From assembly GCA_030532185.1 (NCBI GenBank), contig JAUNLO010000001.1, positions 62,001-126,000 on the forward strand: a stretch of DNA of 64,000 bases, read 5' to 3'. Shown one piece after another: positions 26,519 to 35,844 of the stretch (the first letter of the stretch is position 1; every line of letters begins with the position of its first letter). The notes beneath the pieces were generated by a model. That model was given only the letters and a program-made list of their open reading frames with translations. It was not told the DNA's origin and did not search any database. The position numbers and the translations under genes are program-made. The stretch comes from Eubacteriales bacterium. Lineage in GTDB: Bacteria; Bacillota_A; Clostridia; Saccharofermentanales; DTU023.

Positions 26519-29162
26519 TGATAAGCTTCTAACCTATGATCAAATAGACCGAGCTGCCCTCACGCCCATGATGGAGCAGTATCTCACTCTTAAGGAGGGG
26601 CGGCCCGATGCCTATCTCTTCTTTCGTTTGGGTGATTTCTACGAACTCTTTTTTGATGACGCCCTGGAAGTGTCTAAGCTTTTAGGTTTAGCCCTCACAG
26701 GTAGGGATTGTGGCTTGCCGGAGCGGGCTCCTATGTGTGGCATACCCTATCATGCAGCTGAATCTTATATTGCCCGCCTCTTGGAAGGGGGGCACAAGGT
26801 AGCCATTGCTGAGCAGGTAGAGGATCCTAAGGAGGCTACAGGTCTGGTGGAGCGGCAAATTATCCGCGTGATTAGCCCTGGCACGATTATTGACCCTGAC
26901 CAGCTGGATGCCCTTAGCTATTCATATATAGCCTGCGTTTACCAGCAGGACAGCTATTATGGTTTAGCGTATGCGGATATCTCAGCCTCACGCTTTGCCG
27001 CCTGCAAGCTGATTTTTGGCCGGACCTCACAAAAACTTCTGGATGAGCTAAGCCGCATAAAACCCCAAGAAATTGTCGCTAACCAAGATTTTTTTCAAGC
27101 GGAAGTCTGCCAGCAATATAAGGACCGTAAGGCGGTTAGCCTGACTTGCCTGGAGCCGGAGGCCTTCAGCCTGGAGGCTAGGCAAAAATTCGGTATGAAC
27201 CCAGGCGGGGAGGCTGATCTGGCCACCATAGCCCTCACCGGCCTCCTGACATATTTGGCAGACCAAGCCTTTGTCCTGCCGGACCCCTTACCCGAACCGG
27301 AAATTTATGAACTGGAAGCTTATATGGTCCTAGACCGCACAGCACGCCAGCATCTGGAAATCACGGAAACTCTAAGGACCAGAGAACGAAAGGGTAGCCT
27401 GCTGTGGGCCTTAGATAACTGTGAGACCAGTATGGGGTCACGCCTCTTGCAGGCATTTATCAGCCAGCCCCTCCTCAATCTGGAGGAAATTAATTGGCGG
27501 CAAGCCTGTATCCAGGCCTTTTACGATAATTTTGTCCTACGCTCAGAATTGAGAAAAGTCTTAGCGGGTGTCTACGACTTGGAACGCCTGGCAGGACGTC
27601 TGGCCCTAGCCTCTGCTAATCCCCGTGATGTATACGCTGTAGGCAGGATTCAAGCCAAAATACCGGACCTGCAAAACCTACTGGGGAGCCTGGCAGATCC
27701 TAATTTGCAGGCTCTGGCCAACAAATTGGCCCCCCTGACGGAGATTAGCCAAGAAATCCTGAGTAAGCTTGAGGAAGAGCTACCTCTGCGACTCAGTGAA
27801 GGTGGTATTTTTCGTCCGGGAGCAGATCCCCAGTTGGATAAGCTGCGCGAGGCCGCCCAGCACGGGTCGGACTGGCTTTTAGACTTTGAACAAGCAGAGC
27901 GCCAGCGCACGGGTATCAAAAATCTCAAACTTAAGTATAATCGGGTCTTCGGCTATACCATTGATATTTCGAAGACTAATTTAGATAAAGTACCTGATGA
28001 CTATATCCGCCGGCAAACCCTCGCCAACTCCGAACGCTTTTATACCCCGGAACTCAAGGCCATGGAAGAGCGGATTTTAGGGGCAGAGCAGAAAATTCTC
28101 ATCTTGGAGCAGGAGCTATTTATAGACTTACGTAAGCGTTTAAGTGAGTATTTACCTGACCTACAACAAAATGCCCAAGTCTTAGCTCTTTTAGATGTAT
28201 TTGCCGGCCAGGCTGATTTAGCCTCCAAGCAGGGTTACTGTCGCCCCCACTTAGTGGATGTGCCTTTATGGGATGTCCAGGCCGGCCGTCACCCGGTCGT
28301 TGAGAAAATCCTGAAAAAAGGTGAATTCGTGGCCAATGACCTCTATTTAGACCAGGGTGATAAGCAGCTCATGATTATCACAGGTCCCAATATGGCGGGT
28401 AAATCTACTTATATGCGTCAGTTTGCCCTACTGGTCATCATGGCCCAAGCCGGTCTCTTTGTGCCAGCCCAGGCTGCCACCCTGGGCCTAGTTGATCGTG
28501 TTTTCACTAGGGTAGGGGCTTCCGATGATCTGGCCTCTGGCCAGTCAACCTTCATGATTGAGATGAATGAAGTCTCGCAAATCTTGCGCGAGGCCAGTCC
28601 TCGCAGCTTACTGATTTTGGATGAAATAGGTCGGGGTACCTCCACCTGGGATGGCCTCTCTATCGCCTGGTCAGTTATTGAACATGTAGCTAATCCTGAT
28701 TACTTAGGTTGCCCCTGTCTCTTTGCCACTCATTATCATGAGCTCACAGAGCTGGCCGAGAGTTTAGCCGGTGTCTTCAATGCCCATGTAGATATTGTCC
28801 GCCAGCAAGACCAGCTAGAGTTTTTGCATCAGATTAAGTTAGGAGCTTCCGACCACTCCTACGGTATTGAAGTCGCCAAACTAGCCAATATTCCGGACGA
28901 AGTCATCCGGCGGGCCCGGGAAATTTTGCACATGTTGGAGGAAGAAAACCAGGGACAACGCCTCAAAATTCGTAAGGCAGCCCAGCCCATGGAGGGTCAA
29001 ATTGATCTTTTCTCAGCGGCCCAGGCCTGGCAAGGCGGGGAGGAGCTTCGTGATGCTCTCTTGTCTATCGATATTAATATGTTACGCCCCTTGGATGCCC
29101 TAGCCAAACTAGCAGACCTCCAAGACCTAGCCAGAAAATTGAAGGGAAAAATCCAAGCATGA
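26511..29162 (+). CDS. mutS: DNA mismatch repair protein MutS
   Basis: MutS recognises mispaired bases. The 883-residue protein has the mismatch-reading Phe-X-Glu motif at F43/E45 (GDFYELFF), a connector and lever region, Walker A GPNMAGKST near residue 625, and the composite-site segment STFMIEMNE. The C-terminus carries a short clamp-associated tail. I chose the TTG at 26511 (MADDKLLTY), which has GGAGG 9 bases upstream. The longer open frame to 26445 lies inside miaB and adds residues foreign to the family. It overlaps miaB by 8 bases. Confidence 0.94.
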   Translation: MADDKLLTYDQIDRAALTPMMEQYLTLKEGRPDAYLFFRLGDFYELFFDDALEVSKLLGLALTGRDCGLPERAPMCGIPYHAAESYIARLLEGGHKVAIAEQVEDPKEATGLVERQIIRVISPGTIIDPDQLDALSYSYIACVYQQDSYYGLAYADISASRFAACKLIFGRTSQKLLDELSRIKPQEIVANQDFFQAEVCQQYKDRKAVSLTCLEPEAFSLEARQKFGMNPGGEADLATIALTGLLTYLADQAFVLPDPLPEPEIYELEAYMVLDRTARQHLEITETLRTRERKGSLLWALDNCETSMGSRLLQAFISQPLLNLEEINWRQACIQAFYDNFVLRSELRKVLAGVYDLERLAGRLALASANPRDVYAVGRIQAKIPDLQNLLGSLADPNLQALANKLAPLTEISQEILSKLEEELPLRLSEGGIFRPGADPQLDKLREAAQHGSDWLLDFEQAERQRTGIKNLKLKYNRVFGYTIDISKTNLDKVPDDYIRRQTLANSERFYTPELKAMEERILGAEQKILILEQELFIDLRKRLSEYLPDLQQNAQVLALLDVFAGQADLASKQGYCRPHLVDVPLWDVQAGRHPVVEKILKKGEFVANDLYLDQGDKQLMIITGPNMAGKSTYMRQFALLVIMAQAGLFVPAQAATLGLVDRVFTRVGASDDLASGQSTFMIEMNEVSQILREASPRSLLILDEIGRGTSTWDGLSIAWSVIEHVANPDYLGCPCLFATHYHELTELAESLAGVFNAHVDIVRQQDQLEFLHQIKLGASDHSYGIEVAKLANIPDEVIRRAREILHMLEEENQGQRLKIRKAAQPMEGQIDLFSAAQAWQGGEELRDALLSIDINMLRPLDALAKLADLQDLARKLKGKIQA

Positions 29163-31198
29163 TTCGAGTACTGGACCAAGTAACGGCTGATGGTATCGCC
29201 GCAGGGGAGGTCATCGAAAGACCCGCCTCTGTAGTCAAAGAATTGGTAGAAAATGCCTTAGACGCAGGAGCCAGTCGCATTAATATCGAGATTGCCCAAG
29301 GGGGTATCCGGCTCATCCGGGTAGCCGACAACGGTTCCGGTATGAACCCTGCCGATGCCGACCTGGCCTTTGCCCGCCACGCAACCAGTAAGCTGCAAAA
29401 ACTGCAAGATTTAGACCATATCTCCTCTATGGGCTTTAGGGGAGAGGCCTTGGCCTCCATAGCAGCTGTTTCCCGGGTTAAGCTTTTAACCCGGACGCAG
29501 GACCAGGACCAGGGTTACTTGGTGCGCCTAGAAGCGGGACACTGCCTAGAGGCAGGGGCCAAAGCTGCAAACGTAGGCTCCGTTTTTGAGGTGGAGGACC
29601 TCTTTTTTAATACCCCTGCCCGCTATAAGTTCCTCAAACGTGATGCTACGGAAGCTGCTTATGTACAAGATCTGGTAGAAAGATTAAGTTTTAGCCGCCC
29701 CGATATCGCCTTTTCCTTAATGAAGGATGGCAAGCAAAGCTTTGTTAGTCCGGGGGATGGTAAATTAATCTCCGTCATTTATACAGTGTGGGGGCGAGAA
29801 AGTGCCGAAGCCGCCTTACCCCTGGATGAGGAGTGGTCTGGACTGAAAATCACAGGCTATATCAGTAAATCTTCCCACAGTAGGCGTAACCGGTCCCGGC
29901 AAATCTTCCTGGTCAATGGCCGTATCATCCAGTCTCCTCTCCTAAAAGTCGCAGTAGACAAGGCTATACAGGGACATTTTGTGAAAGGCAACTTCCCGGA
30001 GCTGGTCCTGCAAATCAGCCTGCCCGCTAGCAAAGTAGATGTAAACGTGCATCCCCAAAAGACGGAGGTACGCTTTGCCGAAGAAAATGAGGTCTTCAGA
30101 GCCGTCTACCATGGTCTCCAAGAAGTCCTACTGCGCCATAGTGGCATCAAGGATGTGCAGTTAACTTCTGCACCCTTAACCCAAGCAGCCCCTTCTGGAC
30201 GACAAGCAGCAGGAGACCCAAGGGGAGCCGTGACAGGGGTGAGGGAAGAGGGAAGCATACCCCAGCAAACCCAGCTCCAATTAGAAGAGGTAATGTCGTC
30301 ATCTAATGCTGAAAATACTTGTAATGACGATACGAAAGAGTTGTTCTTACAAGCAGGGCTTAATAGCGGTAATGACGAGTTATCAAATAAAAATACTAGT
30401 CATAACCAGAAGAATAAAGCTAGCTCAGGTCCTGCCAAATCCTTGTTTTCACCTAGACCCCAGTCCTCCACTCCTGTTACTCCTAGCTTGTCTGCTCTCT
30501 CTTACCAGGAAAGATTACGGCCTGACCAGCAAGCGGCAGTCTTTGCGGAGGCTAGCAGGAAAACTTCCGACTCTGACTTGCCCAGCGGACTTAGTTCAGA
30601 CTTGCAGGAATTAGCCCAGGCCAGAATTATTGGCCAGGCCTTTAATACCTACCTCTTGTTAGAGGCGGGGGATAATCTGCTTCTCATCGATCAACATGCG
30701 GCCCACGAGCGCATTCTCTACGAGCAGTTACGGGCTAAACGCCAGGCAGCCCCTGCTGAGGGGGCCAGTCAGTTGCTCTTGCAGCCTTTGAGTTTAAAAT
30801 TTAGCCCCTTGGAGCTTGTCCAGGCTTTGGACCAGGCGGCAGAGCTACATAAGATGGGCTTTGCCTTTGAAGAATTTGGCCAGGAGGTCCTGGTCTTAAG
30901 AGCCATACCCCTAGAGTTCAGCCAGTTGGGTCTCAATCCTGAGCTGGCTTTTAGGTCAATGGTTGAACAGGCCAGCCAGGGCCGTTTGGACGAAGCAGAA
31001 CGTTTAGATGAAATTCTCCATACCACAGCCTGCAAGGCTGCGGTAAAGGCCCACGATATTCTTTCCTATCAGGAGATGGAGCAAGTCATCCAGGATCTGC
31101 TAAAACTCGAGGATCCCTATCATTGTCCGCACGGACGCCCGGTTATCCTGCGTTTATCTACTACAGATATAGAAAAATTCTTCCGCCGTATCGTCTAA
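29159..31198 (+). CDS. mutL: DNA mismatch repair endonuclease MutL
   Basis: This 679-residue GHKL ATPase couples MutS to strand incision. ATP-binding motifs are ELVENALDAGA, DNGSGM and GFRGEAL. After a low-complexity linker (about residues 330-480), the C-terminal nicking endonuclease is intact. DQHAAHERILYE begins at D511 and matches the DQHA(X)2E(X)4E metal site, followed by TACKAAVKA and CPHGRP. This means the organism uses MutL nicking rather than MutH-directed repair. The ATG overlaps the mutS stop by 4 bases. Confidence 0.95.
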   Translation: MIRVLDQVTADGIAAGEVIERPASVVKELVENALDAGASRINIEIAQGGIRLIRVADNGSGMNPADADLAFARHATSKLQKLQDLDHISSMGFRGEALASIAAVSRVKLLTRTQDQDQGYLVRLEAGHCLEAGAKAANVGSVFEVEDLFFNTPARYKFLKRDATEAAYVQDLVERLSFSRPDIAFSLMKDGKQSFVSPGDGKLISVIYTVWGRESAEAALPLDEEWSGLKITGYISKSSHSRRNRSRQIFLVNGRIIQSPLLKVAVDKAIQGHFVKGNFPELVLQISLPASKVDVNVHPQKTEVRFAEENEVFRAVYHGLQEVLLRHSGIKDVQLTSAPLTQAAPSGRQAAGDPRGAVTGVREEGSIPQQTQLQLEEVMSSSNAENTCNDDTKELFLQAGLNSGNDELSNKNTSHNQKNKASSGPAKSLFSPRPQSSTPVTPSLSALSYQERLRPDQQAAVFAEASRKTSDSDLPSGLSSDLQELAQARIIGQAFNTYLLLEAGDNLLLIDQHAAHERILYEQLRAKRQAAPAEGASQLLLQPLSLKFSPLELVQALDQAAELHKMGFAFEEFGQEVLVLRAIPLEFSQLGLNPELAFRSMVEQASQGRLDEAERLDEILHTTACKAAVKAHDILSYQEMEQVIQDLLKLEDPYHCPHGRPVILRLSTTDIEKFFRRIV

Positions 31199-31221
31199 AT
31201 CCCTAAGAATTTCCAGCAAAT

Positions 31222-32181
31222 ATGCCTTCCTATTTACGCAACAAACCCGTTTTAGTCCTAACTGGACCCACTGCTTCAGGTAAATCTAGCCTGGCCATCC
31301 GCTTGGCCGCCTCTTTGGGCGGAGAAATTATTTCAGCAGATTCCATGCAAATTTATCGGGGCTTAGACATCGGCACTGCCAAGCTGCCCCCGAGTGAACA
31401 GGCAGGGATAGTCCACCACTTATACGATATTTGCGATCCCCTAGACCGCTATTCGGTAGCCGACTTCGTCCAGGATAGTAGCCGCTTGATTGTTGACCTT
31501 GTGGACCGTGGGAAATTACCCATTATCTGCGGCGGTACTGGTCAGTTTGTCACTGCCCTGGTGGATGGCCTACAGTTTGTGGATGAAGAGTTTGATCCCG
31601 CCTACCGGCATTTTTTACGGGAAAAAATCCGCCGGCAAGGCCTTAATCAAGCCTACCAAGACTTGCAAGACCTGGACCCGCAAGCGGGAGCACGTATTGC
31701 AGCTAATGATGAAAAACGTATTGTACGTTTTTTTGAGGTCTATCAGCGTACGGGCATGACCAGTTCGGAAATCTATGCCTATTCTAGGGCTAAGGGCCCG
31801 GACTTTCCCTTTCTCAATTACGTTTTGTGGCCAGAACGCCAGCTTTTATACGACCGCATCAATCGAAGGGTGGAGGAAATGTTTGACCAGGGTATAGTGA
31901 CTGAGCTAACAGACATTTTGGCAAGCTACCCTAGTTTCACCGAGTCTCAAGCCTTTCAAGCCATTGGCTATAAAGAAATATTCCCCTATCTGGAGGGTAG
32001 AGCTAGCAGGGAAGAGGTAATCGCTAATCTGGCCCAAGCTAGCAGGCGTTACGCTAAGCGCCAACTTACCTATTTTCGGAGAAGAGAGGATTTCCATAAA
32101 ATTACCGCAGGAGAGATCGACCAAGCTTACCAGGAGATTATCCAGGACTTCCAGAGTCGCAGTCAGCTTCTGCTTGAATAA
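31222..32181 (+). CDS. miaA: tRNA dimethylallyltransferase MiaA
   Basis: MiaA transfers the dimethylallyl group to A37 of tRNA, making the substrate of MiaB encoded upstream. The 319-residue protein shows the P-loop GPTASGKS (residues 15-22), DSMQIYRGLDIGTAK for substrate and base catalysis, and GGTGQFVTAL. The C-terminal YAKRQLTYFRR tRNA-binding segment is conserved. Its ATG lacks a strong ribosome site (CCAGCAAAT) and may depend on read-through from mutL, 23 bases upstream. Confidence 0.95.
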   Translation: MPSYLRNKPVLVLTGPTASGKSSLAIRLAASLGGEIISADSMQIYRGLDIGTAKLPPSEQAGIVHHLYDICDPLDRYSVADFVQDSSRLIVDLVDRGKLPIICGGTGQFVTALVDGLQFVDEEFDPAYRHFLREKIRRQGLNQAYQDLQDLDPQAGARIAANDEKRIVRFFEVYQRTGMTSSEIYAYSRAKGPDFPFLNYVLWPERQLLYDRINRRVEEMFDQGIVTELTDILASYPSFTESQAFQAIGYKEIFPYLEGRASREEVIANLAQASRRYAKRQLTYFRRREDFHKITAGEIDQAYQEIIQDFQSRSQLLLE

Positions 32182-32198
32182 AGTCAAGGAAGGATTTT

Positions 32199-32516
32199 AT
32201 GCAAAATTTTAGTAAAGAAACGAGTTTGGCCCGTATCAGTGAGATGGAGGGCCGGTCTGACCGTCTAGAGCAAGCTTTCCAGCAGCTAGCCGGAGGCCTA
32301 GAGCAAGTCCAAGCAGGTTTAGCTGACTTTCAGGCTCTGAAAGACTACTACTATAGCGAAGCCTGGCAGGAGGATCGGGACTTTTCTGACCGAGCAGACT
32401 TCCCCTCCCATTTAACTTGTGGAGTCTTAAGTGAGGATGAAATCTATAACATCTTAGCAGAGGCTCATACTCAAGCCATCAGCATGCTGGAAATAGCCCT
32501 GGTCCTCTTAAAATAA
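32199..32516 (+). CDS. DUF4298 family protein
   Basis: This 105-residue soluble protein is mostly helical, with heptad-like hydrophobics in residues 10-50. It keeps DYYYSEAWQED and GVLSEDEIYNIL, which I recognise from the DUF4298 family of Bacillota. The function is unknown. It sits 17 bases after miaA with AAGGAAGG ahead of the ATG, between miaA and hfq, which are usually adjacent. Confidence 0.75.
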   Translation: MQNFSKETSLARISEMEGRSDRLEQAFQQLAGGLEQVQAGLADFQALKDYYYSEAWQEDRDFSDRADFPSHLTCGVLSEDEIYNILAEAHTQAISMLEIALVLLK

Positions 32517-32661
32517 AGTTAGTCTGGCCTAGGTTTGCTAATTTCTCCGACAATTCGACAAAATACCCGCTTTTTGTGAAATTTTTTCGGCTGATTTTGC
32601 TTATGATAGAGCTAGCTGAAATAGCAATACCCGGTAAGTGAGGGAAGAGGAGAAATTACAT

Positions 32662-33156
32662 ATGACTGAACAAGAGGGTTTTTATTTCAAGGACCAAGCT
32701 GGCTGTATGCGGAGTTTAGATTGGCAACCAGATTTTGACTGGAGCTGGGAAGAAGACTATAAGCATCGCTCGCGCAACTCCTATGGGCAGAAGGATTCTA
32801 AAAAGCGCTCCCATAAGCGATCCTGGGAGGGGAGACCCTACCTGGAATTAGGGGAGGACCGAGGGGGCCACAGCAGAAATAGTAGCCTGGCCAATTCCAG
32901 TAAAATCCAAGAATTATTTCTCAACTACTGTCGGAAAAACTTGGTCAGGGTGGCCCTGACTTTGGCCTCTGATCAGAAGGTAGAAGGCTATATTTTAGGT
33001 TTCGACCAAGAAATCATTGTTATAGAGGTGGAGCATAGGCAGGTACTCATGTATAAATCTGCTATCCGGTCCATCCAACCTCTCACAGAAGAGCATTGCC
33101 GGATTCTGTCCGATGACCCCCTAGTCATGGCCCGTGCAAGTCAGAGACCTAATTAG
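32662..33156 (+). CDS. hfq: Hfq-like Sm protein with long N-terminal arm
   Basis: Residues 80-140 of this 164-residue protein align with the whole Hfq Sm fold: KIQELFLNYCRKN (helix), ASDQKVEGYILGFDQEIIVI (Sm1) and MYKSAIRSI (Sm2; canonical YKHA). Position supports it, since hfq normally follows miaA. Departures are large. There is an 80-residue N-terminal arm, acidic and aromatic first (DWQPDFDWSWEED) then strongly basic (KDSKKRSHKRSW). Counted against E. coli Hfq, Y25, F42 and H57 become T, E and S, while Q8, K31, Q41 and K56 are kept. I chose ATG 32662 with AGAGGAGA upstream. RNA chaperone function is therefore uncertain. Confidence 0.75.
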   Translation: MTEQEGFYFKDQAGCMRSLDWQPDFDWSWEEDYKHRSRNSYGQKDSKKRSHKRSWEGRPYLELGEDRGGHSRNSSLANSSKIQELFLNYCRKNLVRVALTLASDQKVEGYILGFDQEIIVIEVEHRQVLMYKSAIRSIQPLTEEHCRILSDDPLVMARASQRPN

Positions 33157-33201
33157 CCAACTTCGCAAAATCCTGAAGTGGCTGCACCCGGACTCTTGGG
33201 G

Positions 33202-33207
33202 TATAAT
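33202..33207 (+). promoter_or_regulatory. -10 box for the repeat-rich membrane protein
   Basis: A perfect TATAAT lies 60 bases before the start of the next gene. No good -35 is seen at the right distance, so this is tentative. Confidence 0.35.
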
Positions 33208-33267
33208 AACAGGCACCTGTCTGCAGCACGGTATCTGGAGGAAAGGAAGTAAGTTAATTTAAACGCT

Positions 33268-33954
33268 ATGGCGGATACTCCCAAGCAAAAGTTATCTTCT
33301 AGCCAAGCTCAGCCCAAGTCTGCTTTGGCTCCTAAAGCGGGGGCTCCAGCGGCCCAGCGTCCCACTGTGGCCAAGTCCCCAGCTAGTCAGAGACCTCCTG
33401 TAGCAAAGGCTCGAGCTAGTCAGCGTCCACCTGTGGCCAAGAGCCCGGCTAGTCCTGGTCGTCTGCCTTCAGCTCCCAAGCCTCAGGCCATGAAAAGACC
33501 CCTACAAACGGCTCTAGGATCGTCAGGAAATAATTCCCCTGACCCTGAGGTCATAAAAAAGTCTAGAAAAAGATCTGCTGGCAATTCTCCCGGTCTACAT
33601 CCGGGAGCACGCTACGCCACTCGGCGCTCACAGGGCAAGAGTTCTAATGAATTAACCAAGGCCCTAAGTAAGCTCAAGCAAGACCGGCTACAAGGTAAGA
33701 AGAAGGCCCGCCTAGAGGGGTGGAAGCAAGAACAGTTAAAGGGGGCCAAGGTTTATAAACTTACGGCTTACACAACAACGGATAACATCAACAAACGCTT
33801 CCGTAATATCCATAGGCAGAGTGTAGTGCGCAAGCTGCTGGTCACTCTGATTATCATCTTGCTTCTAGCTACGTTAATTGGTTCCGTGATTGACATATCT
33901 GATACGGCTGAATTGAATTTAATTGTGGGCCAAGAGGCAGAAAGCGCTCGCTAA
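33268..33954 (+). CDS. Unknown basic repeat protein with C-terminal membrane helix
   Basis: I do not recognise a family for this 228-residue protein. Residues 28-60 hold three 11-residue tandem repeats of the form (A)(A/S)QRP(P/T)VAK(S/A)(P/R), within a Pro/Ala/Lys-rich disordered region of about 75 residues. A second basic part (residues 95-185) is predicted helical and rich in Lys and Arg. A single helix (about 190-208, LLVTLIIILLLATLIGSVI) leaves a 20-residue acidic end outside. By the positive-inside rule the basic part is cytoplasmic, so it could bind nucleic acid or membrane lipid. The ribosome site (GGAAGTAAG) is unusually far from the ATG. A terminator follows. Confidence 0.65.
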   Translation: MADTPKQKLSSSQAQPKSALAPKAGAPAAQRPTVAKSPASQRPPVAKARASQRPPVAKSPASPGRLPSAPKPQAMKRPLQTALGSSGNNSPDPEVIKKSRKRSAGNSPGLHPGARYATRRSQGKSSNELTKALSKLKQDRLQGKKKARLEGWKQEQLKGAKVYKLTAYTTTDNINKRFRNIHRQSVVRKLLVTLIIILLLATLIGSVIDISDTAELNLIVGQEAESAR

Positions 33955-33986
33955 TATCTTGTTAAAAGTGACTTGAACAAAATTAA

Positions 33987-34016
33987 AGGCTGGGAAAATC
34001 CCAGCCTCTATTTTTT
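33987..34016. terminator. Bidirectional intrinsic terminator
   Basis: A perfect 9-bp stem, AGGCTGGGA / TCCCAGCCT, with a three-base loop is followed by CTATTTTTT on the plus strand. On the minus strand the sequence after the stem is TTAATTTTG. It can end both the rightward gene and the leftward asd-marR transcript. Confidence 0.85.
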
Positions 34017-34121
34017 ACGGGTCAAACTGCGCAAAATTGTTATTTTGCGAAGTTGGGCTTTAAGGCCATTTATGGGGTCTTCGGTATCCCCCTTACTTTT
34101 TACTTGGCCTGAGTTTAAAGT

Positions 34122-34610
34122 TTACCAACTCGTCCTGGCCTTTTTGCTCAACTTCCGATTCATTCTCGCAGCTTCCTGTTCAGAGGCTAAATAGGAATTT
34201 AGTTCTATCAGGGTATCCAGGAAGATTTTTTGTTTTTCTTTGGGATGATTGAGGAAAAATTCTCCTAGGCGTTGCAAATAAGCTTGGTCTAATTTATGGA
34301 GTATGTCCCTCCCCTGCCCAGTCAGGTGCAGTAGTTTACTACGTTTATCAAAGTGGGTGGATTTGCTGATGACTAACCCCTTGTTTTCCAGGCTTCTCAC
34401 CAGTCTTGAGGTGTTACCGGTATCAAAGTTAGCTTCTGCAGCCAATTCCTTTATGTGGCTAGGCTTGCTCTGGTTCATGAGACTTAAAATCTTGAGTTCA
34501 CTCGCACTAATCTCATAGTAGAAAAGGAATCTCTTAAGGAATTTTTTCTTATATTCGTTTAATTGGGCAATATTTATGCGTAACTCTTGAATCATCCGAC
34601 TGGGTAGCAT
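34122..34610 (-). CDS. MarR-family transcriptional regulator
   Basis: This 162-residue winged-helix protein has a recognition-helix region (SHIKELAAEANFDTGNTSRLVRSLENKGLV) and the basic wing KSTHFDKRSKLLHLTGQG, both typical of MarR. I chose ATG 34610, with AGGAAGG 5 bases upstream, over a GTG two codons earlier. It follows asd by 14 bases on the same strand, so the two are co-transcribed. The ligand and targets are unknown; control of asd itself is possible. Confidence 0.85.
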   Translation of the reverse strand: MLPSRMIQELRINIAQLNEYKKKFLKRFLFYYEISASELKILSLMNQSKPSHIKELAAEANFDTGNTSRLVRSLENKGLVISKSTHFDKRSKLLHLTGQGRDILHKLDQAYLQRLGEFFLNHPKEKQKIFLDTLIELNSYLASEQEAARMNRKLSKKARTSW

Positions 34611-34624
34611 AAGCACCTTCCTTT

Positions 34625-35707
34625 TTAATTCAGATAGCCTTGCTTGTATAAAAGCTCAGCTGTCAGTACCGCACCACCTGCTGCCCCCCTAATAGTGTTG
34701 GCGGAGAGACAGGAAAACTTATAATCGTAAAGCGAGTCCGGACGTAAACGGCCAATGCTAATCCCCATGCCCTGGCCTCTTAAAGCATCTAGACGAGGCT
34801 GAGGCCGATCCTCTTCTGGCAAATATTGTAGGAAGGGCTGGGGAGCCGAGGGAAGTCCTAATTGCTGGGGCAGAGGCTTATATTCCTGCCAGCGGCTGAT
34901 AATGTCCTGGCTGCTACAGTTTTTTTGTAGGCGAATCCAGACATTGGCTAAGTGCCCCTCCTGTACTGCGACTCTGGTGCAGTGACTGGAAATGAGGGGT
35001 GTAGCTGAGGCTACAATACGTCCCTGGTCGACTTGCCCCCAAATTTTTAGGGGTTCTTGTTCTGTTTTTTCCTCTTCTCCCTTAATGTAAGGGATGACAT
35101 TAGCTTGCATTTCTGGCCAAACGGAGAGTTTGCGTCCTGCTCCCGATACAGCCTGATAGGTGGAGACCATGACGGCTTCTAAGCCGAGGTCCCGCAAGGG
35201 CTCTAGCGCAGGCAAGAAGCTTTGCACAGAGCAGTTAGGTTTAGCTACGATAAAACCCTTCTTGGTGCCCAGGCGCTTTTTTTGACTCTCCAGAACCGCC
35301 AAATGCTGAGGGTTAATTTCGGGAATAATGATGGGGACGTCTACTGTCCAACGATTAGCCGAATTGTTGGATACGAGAGGAATTTCTTGCCGGGCAATAC
35401 TTTCCTCCAGAGCAATTAAAGGCTCTTTGGCCATATCCACTGCACAGAAGGCCAGATCAACTCCTTCCCCCCACTGACTGATGGCTTCAGAACTCTGCAC
35501 TCTCATGTTTTCAACAGCTTTGGGCATGGGTAAGTCCAGCAACCAACGTCCCTCACAAGCTTCCTTGTAGCTCTTGCCCTGTGAGCGCGGGCCTGCTACT
35601 AAGACAGTCAGCTGAAAAAAAGGATGCTGGTCCAAGAGAGTTACGAATCTTTGACCCACATAGCCTGTAGCACCTATTAGGGCTACGCTTAATTTTTCTG
35701 GCTTCAC
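34625..35707 (-). CDS. asd: Aspartate-semialdehyde dehydrogenase (archaeal/fungal-type)
   Basis: This enzyme reduces aspartyl phosphate to aspartate semialdehyde for lysine/diaminopimelate, threonine and methionine synthesis. The 360-residue protein has the NADP motif GATGYVGQRF (residues 12-21), the catalytic cysteine C159 in KPNCSVQ, and the C-terminal RGAAGGAVLTAELL. The sequence type (NCSVQSFLPAL, long form) resembles the archaeal/fungal class rather than the E. coli class. I chose GTG 35707 with AAGGAGG 8 bases upstream; the in-frame ATG 13 codons earlier has no site and overlaps the leader. No dap genes lie nearby. Confidence 0.88.
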   Translation of the reverse strand: MKPEKLSVALIGATGYVGQRFVTLLDQHPFFQLTVLVAGPRSQGKSYKEACEGRWLLDLPMPKAVENMRVQSSEAISQWGEGVDLAFCAVDMAKEPLIALEESIARQEIPLVSNNSANRWTVDVPIIIPEINPQHLAVLESQKKRLGTKKGFIVAKPNCSVQSFLPALEPLRDLGLEAVMVSTYQAVSGAGRKLSVWPEMQANVIPYIKGEEEKTEQEPLKIWGQVDQGRIVASATPLISSHCTRVAVQEGHLANVWIRLQKNCSSQDIISRWQEYKPLPQQLGLPSAPQPFLQYLPEEDRPQPRLDALRGQGMGISIGRLRPDSLYDYKFSCLSANTIRGAAGGAVLTAELLYKQGYLN

Positions 35708-35844
35708 CTGTCGCACCTCCTTAAGATTAGGGCATATAAAGGGCAATAATTCACTATAATCTTATCATAAGCTTAAAAAGTTATGTATCTGAAACACAGA
35801 TTGCCTGAAAGTACACTAAAATATACTAAAAGGGAGGTAAGCTT

